Origin: Strongylocentrotus droebachiensis
Taxonomy: Eukaryota; Echinodermata; Echinoidea; Camarodonta; Strongylocentrotidae
Direction of reading: 5' to 3'
Assembly: GCA_035222895.1 (NCBI GenBank)
Contig: JAVYIG010000062.1
Coordinates: 1,001,501-1,065,500 of the forward strand
Length of the DNA stretch: 64,000 nucleotides
In this document: positions 54,720 to 64,000 of the stretch, piece by piece
Numbering within the stretch: the stretch's first letter is position 1
How the letters are laid out: every line of letters starts with the position of its first letter
The notes under the pieces: model-generated
Seen by the model: only the letters and a program-made list of their open reading frames with translations
Told to the model about the DNA's origin: nothing
Databases searched by the model: none
Translations under genes and position numbers: made by a program

Positions 54720-55842
54720 GATTAAAAGGCAGACGATTTTCCCTAGTTTACATCGCCAAAACCCCCCGATAATCAACATTTTATATTATTTTTTTCTTTC
54801 CCGTCTGTTTGATTTCGGTGTCGCTAGTATAAATGGGGTATAAAATGGTCACATTTATAGATCGTGATGTAGAAGGGGAGGACTGCCGATATATCGTAGT
54901 TAACATGCCAAACTAAACCAACTTTTTTCTTTCTTCTTTTTTTTAACATTTTCATGAAATTTTATTTCACATATCTACAACGTTTACATTGACATATATA
55001 CTTATACAATAAAAACATTATCTTAGCATATCAATCAAAACTTTTATCTGTTTTTCATTACCCTTTGCTTTTGTTTTAGCATTTAAATGCCACATCAATT
55101 GCTACTTGAAATCAGTTAAAAGAGTATCCTTTTTTTCCTTCGAATGTTTAACGTAGTTATTATAAAGAACATATTCAGCAAAATTAATCATAATGTTTAC
55201 CAAGTGATTATCTAACTTGCCTATATCATATCTAATTACTGAAGTCTTCCTATTTATGTAAATATTTAATTTAAAAACAAAAGATATATCAAACATGTTA
55301 TGATTGACCAAAACACTATTTTCTTTTGACACTCTAGCGTCATAATTATGCAGTTATGTTTCAATGGTATTAAAATCTCCACATACATAATCATTTTTAA
55401 TTTTCCATTCATATAGGTTATATTTTGACGGTAAAAACATAGGCCTATGCAAAAGTTTAAAAAAAATGTTTGAATCTATTATTTTGTTTGCTGCCAAAAC
55501 ATGTATACAAAAGACTTGTCTTGTTTTTTCTGCACAAATAATAAGTAGAACTGTTTAACCTTTATAATTCAAATAATAACATCATGCATCACCAGTTGAT
55601 GTTTGTATAAAATAAGAGTGGTGTTGATGCTTTTGACTCCCGCAAACAAATATTTAGCAGTATCCTGGGCCATTTACAGGAAGAAACAAATGTTGAAATT
55701 ATCCCTGATAATTTAATCACAATGGAGGAGTGTAAACATGTAACAATGTCTAAAAAGTTGTATATTTTAGCTTTGAGATTTTTCTTTGTAGGTGCAACTT
55801 TTTTGTTTCCAGGAAGTGCCCTTGTTTGTTGGGCCCCACTTA
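54720..55842. other. Intergenic, no gene recognised
   Basis: AT-rich; open frames up to 94 codons without a recognisable domain. Confidence 0.4.
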
Positions 55843-57747
55843 TGCCTAAGTCACATATAAACCGGGCCCCGTACGATTCTCCCTACCAGGCGGCTTGCCG
55901 TGGATTCAGAGACCGTACGGGAACCGTCCGATTTTCATTTCTACGGCATGTGTGGTCACATATTCTGCGGCGCCCGGGAGGTGCCCGGAGAAAATTGGTC
56001 GAGTGAAATGCAAGGCGCCCGTAAGGGTGCCGGCAGGGTGCCGACCGAGTGCCGACCGGTAACCTTACGGGCTCCGTCCGATGACCAGGTGTCCCGATGG
56101 GTCCCGGAAGGTGCCCTGCCGGGGCCCGGCCAGGGTCCTCAAGGCGCCCGGCCGGGTGCCGTGCGGTGCACTGAACTACAGAGCGAGTCAGAAAAATTGT
56201 CCCACTTTTTAAAAGTTGTATTGTTTGAAGTATGAATATTTAATCATGGGTTTCATGATATATCTTGATAGAGCATGATCCTCCTAATACATTTAGGTAC
56301 CATTTTCATTTGAATCTCTGCATGCATCACTGAATAAAATATCCAGAAATGGACAATACTGAATTGAAATTGAATTGAAATTGAATATCAGACAATCTTT
56401 ACAAGACTGCCAGACCTCACTTGCGCCAAGTTACTGGGTGAGGAATAAAACAGTGCATTGAACAAAGGCAGTCAGACACGCGTACACGCACATGCACCCA
56501 CACACACACACACGCACATGCACATACACACACACACACACGCACGTGCACACGCACATAAATGAGCATTCCATTCCCGACAAGGCCCACCCAAACTGTT
56601 ACTTTTTGTCGGGAATTCTTGTTATCGTACGATAAGTTGAGTGGCCGCTGACCTCTTGGTGCGTATTGGCGGATGTTGTGCTTCATGATGATGATGATGA
56701 TGATGATGATGATAATGATGATGATGAAGATTAAGATGATGGCAATGATGATGATGATGACATGATGGTGGTAGTGAATGTGTACAAAAGGGAAAGATTT
56801 TTATGGTTATGCCACTTAAACATTCAGTGATCTTGATAAAAATCAATGCTCAATCACAAAAGGGGTAAGTATGAAACAATTGTCACCGTGTGTGTTGTGT
56901 GTGCGTATGTGTGTGTGTGCGTGTGTGTGTGTGTGTGCGTGTGCGTGTGCGTGTGCGTGTGTTTGTGTATTTGTGTCTGTCTGGCTAATTGGATAATTGA
57001 AAAAAACTGGCTGTCTTTGTTCAAAACATTATTTTATTCCTCACCCAGCAACTTGGCTCAATTAAGTGAGATCGATCTAGCAGTCTTGTAAAGATTGTCT
57101 GATGTTCAGTCATGCATGCAGAGATTCAAATGAAAATGGTACCTAAATGTACTGGGAGGATAAATCTATCAAGACATATCATGAAACTCATGATTAAATA
57201 TTCATACTTCAAACAATACAACTTTTAAAAAGTGGAACATTTTTTCCGACTCACTCTGTAGGTGTCCTCTGGTATCCGCATCTCCTGTATTTAAAACTGC
57301 GTTGTACATTTCGAGATGCCGCCGTGAGGGACCCGCACGGGCAATATTCATTTTAAATGGCCCCCGGACGGCAGACGCATATTGTTGTGCATATCACCCG
57401 GGTCTCTTGAGGGGCCCGTGAGGGCGCCGTAGGGTACACGTACGGAACCCTTGAGCACCGCAAGGCGCCCGTAAAGATTTTTCATGAAAATTGACCCCCA
57501 AAATCGTGAGGGGCCCGTCCGGGCACCGTCCGGAGCCCGCACGGGACCCGTAAGGTGCCCCACGGGCCCTCTACGGGCTTTCTACGGGCTAACAGCCGAC
57601 TCAGCACCACGGCGCCCGTACGGCTTAGAAAACTGTCCCGGCGCCCGTAGGAACTTGACGGCAGCCGGCCGGACACCGGCCGGAAATTCCCAAAATGTCT
57701 GTTTTTACTCGCCGTACGGGCCCCGGAGTGTATATGTGACAGAGGCA
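55843..57747. mobile_element. Mirrored-arm transposon-like element, TTA duplication, CCCGTACGG-word arms
   Basis: Ends TGCCTAAGTCACATATAAAC and its diverged mirror GTATATGTGACAGAGGCA. TTA on both sides (55840-55842 and 57748-57750). The arms are GC-rich with GGCGCCCGTA, CCCGTAAGG and GGTGCC words, then long inverted stretches (for example ATTTAATCATGGGTTTCATG against CATGAAACTCATGATTAAAT, and CAGACAATCTTTACAAGACT mirrored). Even the CA repeat (56485-56560) is mirrored by a TG repeat (56888-56965). The centre is a GAT triplet repeat. No transposase. Confidence 0.85.
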
Positions 57748-60220
57748 TTAGAAAGACGCTCCGCCGCCCCTCTATCTAAACATCAACAACATTGATGAAC
57801 AATTGTAACAACAACCTCAACACCAACCACATCAATAGTACCATCCCTAATGATGCAAATCAGAAGAAGAAGGAGGAGTAGGAAAGGAAGAAGAAGAAGA
57901 AGAGGGGGAAGGAAAAAAAGAAGGATAAGAAGAAGAGGCAGCAGCAAAAACAGCAGAAGGAAAATGAGACTATTGGAATGGGGGCTGCGGCACTCGGTTT
58001 GGGATCAATGTTTGTGCTACAAACATATATTGACCGAACCTATACAAACTATAAACAACGCATAAAAAGTCGATAAAGGTACCTAAATTTGACAAAACTG
58101 ACATCAAATTTTACAAAGCATTTGTAAGAACAAATAAGAAGATGCTTTTTAGTTGGAATCAAGTCTGTATGATAAACACCATTTCGTTTAACTTTGTATC
58201 TAGTATTTTGTAAATATACATATCGTTTTTAAAATATTCAAAAGAAAACAGAGTCAAAATCATTATTGATGATTAAATAAGATTAGAAGTCTTACCTCCT
58301 TTGCTCACAGGAACGCAGCTAGCCTGATAAGTGATGAAAGAAATTTGATCTAGGTTCTTATATTAATGTGCTCTTTCAACCGTGACGTTTGAAATGAAGG
58401 GCTGACGCGTTACCCTAGTTTTCACCACAAAACTAAACCGACCGATGATCAATTTTTCTTCTCCTTTCTTTCGTCTTCTTTGTCTGGTGTCCATGGGTGT
58501 CGATTTCTATCCGTGGTTGGGGGGGGGGATGATAGGTGCCAAAATATTGTTGGCAATGGATCAAAGCAACCAAGAGGTAGAAGCGTGTGGCAGGTTACAC
58601 CCTTCCCTTCCAAGTTATTAACTTTTTCAAGTCACCCTCAATAAAGATAACATTTCAGAGAATATAAGAGTGGTAATAAAATTAATAACATGCGAAATGT
58701 TAGTCCTGACTCCTGCCTGAAGTGTAGGCCTACCAGACTGGTATCATCTATTTTTAAATGAAATTAGACATTACCACAAACAAAATCCAATGGTGAGGGA
58801 TATCGACTTGTAAAAATATTATGTTACCAGTGGGCAAATGCATTAATAAACAATCAGGAAAGGTTCATGTAGACAGAAAATTCTTTATTTCCTGGTGATA
58901 GAAACATACATTTTATGAATATTGATGTCTCCAAACAACATTCATCGTGAAAAACCCATTCCAATACTCTGTGTAAGGAGATCTCAAAAAACATAGTTCT
59001 CATTAGTAAATGAAAAACATATTGCTTTTGGTTCTTCATTTGACTATCTTCCTTCTTTAATTAAACCAACTGAATCCTCTCTGCGGGAAACTCAATTCAA
59101 TCAAACAAAATATCACTGATGCAAAATTTGGTTCTCAAAATGACAGAAAATGTCCACTCCTGATTTCATACAAACTGTCTGTTTCTTAATAACATAAAAC
59201 ATAAAACTTAGGTTCCAACTACCAACCAACAAACTTCCATTATCTTCTTCTTCACCCAGATATACTTATCATACTAATTACGCTCTAAAATATAAGCATA
59301 ATATTCCACTAAGGCCGTGACCAGAACATTATTTTTTCTCCAAAAACTATAACCAGTCTTAGAAGGTGCACTATTATTGGAAGGGTGTTATAAACAAAAC
59401 TTCAAACTTAATAACATTATAACCTTCAAAACACCTTAACTATCTTATGTCTGTTACGTTTGGATCCAATACATAGGACTAGATCAGCTTTTCAATAAAA
59501 CAAAAATAAGTTGTGACATAATAATCTTTCTCCAAAATATCGAACTGGAGTATTCTGTTGTATTGCTTGTTTATGTATATACAAAGAGCTTATTTTCAAG
59601 AGGCACTAGATCCATGTGTGTAACTTTAGAAAGAAATCTTTGTTTACCCGATTTTGTTCAGGTGTCTATGAAAAATTGTTATTAAAAGATGCATGTGTTC
59701 ATAATTTCTCTCGTAATTTAGGTTAATAATTTTGTTCAAGGTAAATAGAGGAAAATGTATATCATTATCTCCATTTGCTATCAAAAGAATTTTGCTCCTT
59801 TCGGAAAATAGCTCTTCAAATTGTTCACATGTAGAGATATAAATAAACAAAGACATTGATAAAATCATTAAAACAAAAAAAGATACTGAGTATGAATCAG
59901 GGAACAACCTGAAAGTTTCGTCTCCTACATGCTGCCATTTGGAAAAAACCGTCTTTCTCTTCAATGATACAATATTTTATTATTTTACTTGCATTATGAA
60001 GAGAAAAAAAAACGCATCATCAACCCCACATAGCTTTAAAAATCACTTCAGATTGAACTGGCCAAAATTCATGTGATATTCTTTCTCAGATGCTTGCCTT
60101 CACCTTTAAGAGTTCTTTATATTAAGGAATTGGTTGATAATTTTTTCTTGGCAATAATGCCCAAATTAAAAGAGTTAAACAAATACACGACTGAAACTCC
60201 TAGCGCGTTTTGAAAAATGC
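57748..60220. other. Intergenic, no gene recognised
   Basis: A GAA/GGA-rich stretch at 57860-57965, a G tract near 58519, otherwise AT-rich non-coding. Open frames up to 106 codons lack recognisable domains. Confidence 0.4.
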
Positions 60221-60229
60221 CAATATTTA

Positions 60230-60580
60230 GTAACCCATATGGGATCTATCTGGGCCAGCCCTTATGAGTCCCAGATGGGAATGAGCTGGACGTACAATAT
60301 GAATATGCCCATATATTGTTAACACATGGGGAAAATCTGGGTTAACCCACATGGGATATATCTGGGTTAACCAAGATGGGTACCAGATGGGATTAAGCTG
60401 AGCATACCCATTTGGGCCCATTTTGGTATGGGTCCCATCTGTCTTATATGGGTTTACCCATATGGGTCCCATATGCTTCTTGGGTGCAGATGCCTTAGGG
60501 CCCCAGATTGTTTTTCATATGGGGCCCATGCTTCAGAGAATATGGGACCCTTAAGGGTTCCACATGGGCTTGCTATCTGG
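60230..60580. repeat. CCCATATGGG-word block
   Basis: Many CCCATATGGG, CCCAGATGGG, CACATGGG and TGGGTTAACCCA words within 350 bases. Self-complementary words arranged as in the other mirrored-arm elements; element ends not found. Confidence 0.55.
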
Positions 60581-60989
60581 GTTAATATCCTTTCTGTCTC
60601 TCATTATTTCTCTCTCCCACTCTCTACTTCTTTTTTGCATGTTTGCGCTTCGCGCTTAACATTTAGCTCGTTGCTTTTTAACGCTGCGGCTTTGCATTTG
60701 GCGCACTGCATTTCTATGATGCTGTTGATTGAATAAATTGAATAAATTGATCAATTCCTGATGAAGCCGTATGAGCAAGAATTCAATTTCTTCTTCTCTC
60801 ATATACGGTTGTCTCATTTACTTCGTTTTCTATTTATATGTATTATGAAAATGAGATAGCAAAATGTGTATATTGATGGTCATCTTGCGAGTACTAACCA
60901 TTAACTACTCTCATCGGGCTCTCATCATTAATTTTTATCTTCATTTTTTTTGATTGACAGGCCAATGATTGTACAGGCCAATATAGGTG

Positions 60990-62655
60990 AGTGTCCTTGA
61001 GGCTTGAGGGCTAGATGTTCATCCAAAAGACTAATCATTTATTAAATAATATGAGATCTTAATTCCATCCCTGTAAACATGATAAATGTAGTCAATACGA
61101 GAGACCCAGATGAATTTGAACCCGCATACAATACTGAAAAATAGGAATACAGACATACAATACTCATTCCATGCTATTTGATCTGCCATTGAATATACCA
61201 CCAAGCCTGAATAGAGGCCTTGTGAACTTACGAGCGATACTAGCTGGGTCAAAAGAGGCCCACTTTGAACGGCCTGGAGAATATCAATAATAATGAGTTA
61301 TTTCTATACCGTAAATTGCACAATGCCTCTAAGCGGTTTAGAAGAAATACAGGTGATAAGTCAAGGCAACAGAATTAGCATTTAATACAAATTACATTAC
61401 ATCAGAGTTCGAAAGTTCGGAAGTTCGACCTAAGTCGAAGAATTGTTGTACCCAACTCGGTAGGCTTAATATGTTTGTCCGACTGTGATTAAATTCACCC
61501 ATGAAACAACCAATTTTTATCTGCCCAAAATTATTAAGATTCTATCTAAATGTGAAGGTTCTTTTTTATCTATTAAACTTTTTTCTTCTCCAAAACTGCC
61601 ATTGTTCCCTACAGTGAACAATGACAGAGCCCTTAAAAACAGCCTTCCTTAGCATGTTTAGGAAGCAAATTCAGATTCATTAATAAGCCTTTATTTGCGC
61701 TTTGTAGTTGGTAAATAAAGGTCATGTAGACAATTGCATAGGCCTAACAAGCAGTAATCAAATCAATGTGCTACTTCTCACATACAAAATAATCCACTGC
61801 AAGGCCCCTTCATATCTATGTGAGATAATCCACCCATATGTTCCTGTCCGCACTCATCGATCTCAGCAACAAAGTCTTCTACAAGTCCCACGTACCCATA
61901 CTCAATACGGCGAAAGATCCCTCAGCTACTAAGGACCCACCCTATGACACAACCCTCCCCCTCAATATTCGTAATGCCCCGACGTTCGGTTCTTTCAAAT
62001 CACTTCTGAAGACATTTATGTTCATCCAATAGTCCAGGCGCGGATCTACGGGGGGGGGGGGTTTAGGGGGTTCAAACCCCCCCCCCCCTTGGGCGCCCCC
62101 CCCCCCAAAAAAAAAAAAAAAAAAAAAGAAAAAAAGAAAGAAAAAAGAACGCACGCTGTAGAGAGAAACCCTTTCAAGCAAATATTGTGAGAAGATATTC
62201 AACTCATCTGGTAACTTAACCAAACACATGATAACTCTGGATATAACTGTGTATTAAACTGTTACTTGATTTAAAAAGACGTTATCATGCACTGCTTTTT
62301 ATGGTCTCCATTGTGTTAATAGATGCCAGGAAAACATCATTTACGGGGTTCAAATAAACACCCCCCCAAAAATCGGCTCGCCGCTTCGCGGCTCGTTGAC
62401 GATGCTCCGCATCGTCATTATTTTGGTCAAACCCCCCCCTTAGCAAAAAGCTAGATCCGCCCCTGTAGTCTGTTGATTATATGCTAGTTTATGTCCAATA
62501 ATGTTTATTCCTTACTACAATAGAATCGTAATTATTCAACTATTATGATTGTGTTCATAAGTTTATACCATGTATATTATATCTGAGTTTTTCATCATTG
62601 TATATGATATCTATTTCTGTTAATTCATGCATATAATCTTAAGGTTAATCATGTA
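60990..62655 (+). mobile_element. LINE-tail repeat unit, copy 2 (interrupted and truncated)
   Basis: Homologous to 53409-54620 through GGCTTGAGG, CGAGAGACCCAGATGAATTT and LLTYKIIHCKAPSYLCEIIH. A hAT-like element (62035-62465) is inserted in it, and the match stops near 62655 where new sequence begins, before the (ATT)n tail. Confidence 0.85.
62035..62465. mobile_element. hAT-like non-autonomous element, G/C/A tracts
   Basis: Begins CAGGCGCGGATCTACGG and ends CTAGATCCGCCCCTG. The empty site is visible in the homologous unit at 54439. TAGTC flanks both sides, so the duplication is only 5 bases clear. It contains a short palindrome GACGATGCTCCGCATCGTC. Confidence 0.75.
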
Positions 62656-64000
62656 TTTTATTTCATATTTCGTCGTTCGAAATTACATGAGATCCCGTCG
62701 CGCATGCGCAGTCAATTCGCCGCGCAATTGATTTTTACCGGGAAAGTAACTTTCCCTCAGCAGTCAAAATACCTAATTTTCGGCGTTTTTTCGGACCAGC
62801 GGTTTCGAAAAAATACAACATTAGGGAGAGAAACTCTCCTTTTTCATGTTTTTTGAAGACTTTTGAGAATCTGTGTTGTTTTTATATCATATATCGAAGT
62901 TTTGCTCCGATTTCCACGGACACGATGGCGTCTCCGTCAAGCAGCAACGGCAGCACCAAGCAGAAAACCAGCGGAACGCTGAGCACGGCTAAAGCCGGAA
63001 CTTCCCCGGGCGAAACCGCCGCGGGCACCTCTACGAAGCCTGAGCCAAAGCGCTCAGCGGCAGTGAAATCCTCCGATATGAAACGCAAAAGTGTCTTGGC
63101 AAAGCCTGCCCCGAATGAGTCTAAGAACTCTGGGCCTAAAAAGAAGGGCAAAAAGCCTGAAGAAAAGGAGGACTTTACGGATTTACGAGGAAGACTTGAC
63201 AAATTGGAATCCTTAATGGAGAGAATGGTGGATTTTTTGCCTTGTCAATCTGCAACTCGCCCCACCGGGGATTCACCGCCGACAGCATGTACAGCTGCGG
63301 CGAACGTGAGATTTCTTGAAGTTGAACATGATGATGATGATTTTGAGCATATTGACACTGGAAACATGGGCCAATGCCCTAATTCATATGACATTGGCAG
63401 CATGGATGAGGGTGATGTCAACGAAACTGTTGCACCAGGTTTAGACCAGGAGAATATGGACAAAGTTCCTGCCCTGGCTCAGAAATTTGCTATCCCTGGG
63501 GTAGGTGGCGCGATCCACAATGATTTAGCAAAGTCTGCCATGTACCTCATGTCCAACCAGCTAGAGGAAAATGTGTTGGAGGAAGCTGGAGGGAAATACC
63601 CTCCTCCAAGCAATTGTACTCCACTGTGTTGCCCCAAAGTGAATGCAGCAATATGGGAAAACCTATCCTCGCAAACAAGAAGCCGTGATTTGAAACTGCA
63701 AAGAATCCAAAAGCCCTTGACAAGGGGACTCACAGCTTTTATTCAAACTCTGTCCCCCGATAGCCTATCAGAGACACAACAGGATGCATTGGCATTGCTG
63801 TGTAACACAAACTTTGAAATCAACTGCTTACGCAAAGATCAGATTAAGCCAGACTTAAATGCCAAGTACTCACATCTATGCAAACCTGCCACACCAGTGA
63901 GTCAGTACTTATTTGGCGATGACTTAACAAAGAGAGTCAAAGATCTTACAGAACAACAAAAAGCTGCATCTGGCGTGGTGCGTGGACAACGTACACCCCG
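62656..64000 (+). mobile_element. Probable DIRS-type (tyrosine recombinase) retrotransposon, 5' part
   Basis: From about 62656 the sequence leaves the LINE-tail repeat and becomes GC-richer (GTCGCGCATGCGCAGTC), leading to a long open frame at 62925. The left boundary is defined by loss of homology with copy 1. The element continues beyond the window, so the recombinase and reverse transcriptase cannot be seen. Confidence 0.55.
62925..64000 (+). CDS. Gag-like ORF of probable DIRS element, partial (open at the window edge)
   Basis: ATG at 62925, then 358 codons without a stop to the window end. The N-terminus is Ser/Thr/Lys-rich and basic (KKKGKKPEEKE), then a likely coiled coil (LRGRLDKLESLMERM), an acidic stretch (HDDDDFEHID) and IWENLSSQTRSRDLKLQRIQ, then KPLTRGLTAFIQTL. 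That last pattern resembles the gag-like proteins of DIRS elements in sea urchins and cnidarians. Undamaged frame suggests a young insertion. A domesticated or cellular gene is the alternative, since no introns or pol region can be seen here. Confidence 0.65.
   Translation, partial: MASPSSSNGSTKQKTSGTLSTAKAGTSPGETAAGTSTKPEPKRSAAVKSSDMKRKSVLAKPAPNESKNSGPKKKGKKPEEKEDFTDLRGRLDKLESLMERMVDFLPCQSATRPTGDSPPTACTAAANVRFLEVEHDDDDFEHIDTGNMGQCPNSYDIGSMDEGDVNETVAPGLDQENMDKVPALAQKFAIPGVGGAIHNDLAKSAMYLMSNQLEENVLEEAGGKYPPPSNCTPLCCPKVNAAIWENLSSQTRSRDLKLQRIQKPLTRGLTAFIQTLSPDSLSETQQDALALLCNTNFEINCLRKDQIKPDLNAKYSHLCKPATPVSQYLFGDDLTKRVKDLTEQQKAASGVVRGQRTP

Noticed and set aside
62882..63733. Minus-strand frames of 72-106 codons
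   Set aside because: Shadows of the plus-strand gag-like ORF, which is longer, continuous and has recognisable composition.

Overview
The window is eukaryotic, intron-rich and AT-leaning, and reads like a marine invertebrate deuterostome, most likely an echinoderm. The reasons are the ApeC (apextrin C-terminal) domain, tRNA-derived SINEs whose tails carry a 'CCCAGGTGAAGTAAATAGG'-type block that I recall from sea urchin SINEs, a probable DIRS-type retrotransposon, and dense small palindromic DNA transposons. The species cannot be fixed from sequence alone.

Two protein-coding genes dominate, and they converge tail to tail. Gene 1 (plus strand, 359-32201) can be followed through 22 exons, with reading phase agreeing at every junction except exon 5/6, where one donor must be a weak site. 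It encodes about 913 residues: signal peptide, leishmanolysin-like (peptidase family M8) catalytic region with HExxH, third zinc His and Met-turn, then EGF, a small Cys-rich module, a SEA-like region, four EGF-type modules, one transmembrane helix and a short basic tail. It is predicted to be a cell-surface metalloprotease.

Gene 2 (minus strand, 48817-36017) has nine exons. It starts with a signal peptide and a MACPF (perforin-like) region, continues with an ApeC region, and ends in one 5-kb exon that finishes ApeC and then runs without interruption into about 1,600 residues of strongly acidic tandem repeat (ten units of roughly 120-180 residues). This MACPF-ApeC-acidic-tail fusion is the most striking coding feature. 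MACPF-ApeC proteins are known in echinoderms, amphioxus and cnidarians; I know of no described one with such a tail.

The rest is mobile and repetitive DNA. Introns of gene 1 hold a MITE family with TTAA ends, SINEs, a perfect 84-bp-arm hairpin, and two large mirrored-arm elements side by side in intron 7: 10432-15543, with arms of a 15-bp minisatellite, and 15615-17599, with 47-bp inverted ends, TTA target duplication and a LINE nested inside. A third such element lies at 55843-57747 (TTA duplication) and looser ones near 47600-48130 and 60230-60580. Each has arms filled with its own short word, in opposite orientation on the two sides. Four hAT-like non-autonomous insertions occur, three with perfect 8-bp target duplications. 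Between the genes lies a LINE reverse transcriptase fragment (34411-35614). Beyond gene 2 are duplicated LINE-tail repeats and, at the right edge, the open 5' part of a probable DIRS-like gag ORF running off the window.

No rRNA, genuine tRNA, CRISPR or prokaryotic operon structure was seen.
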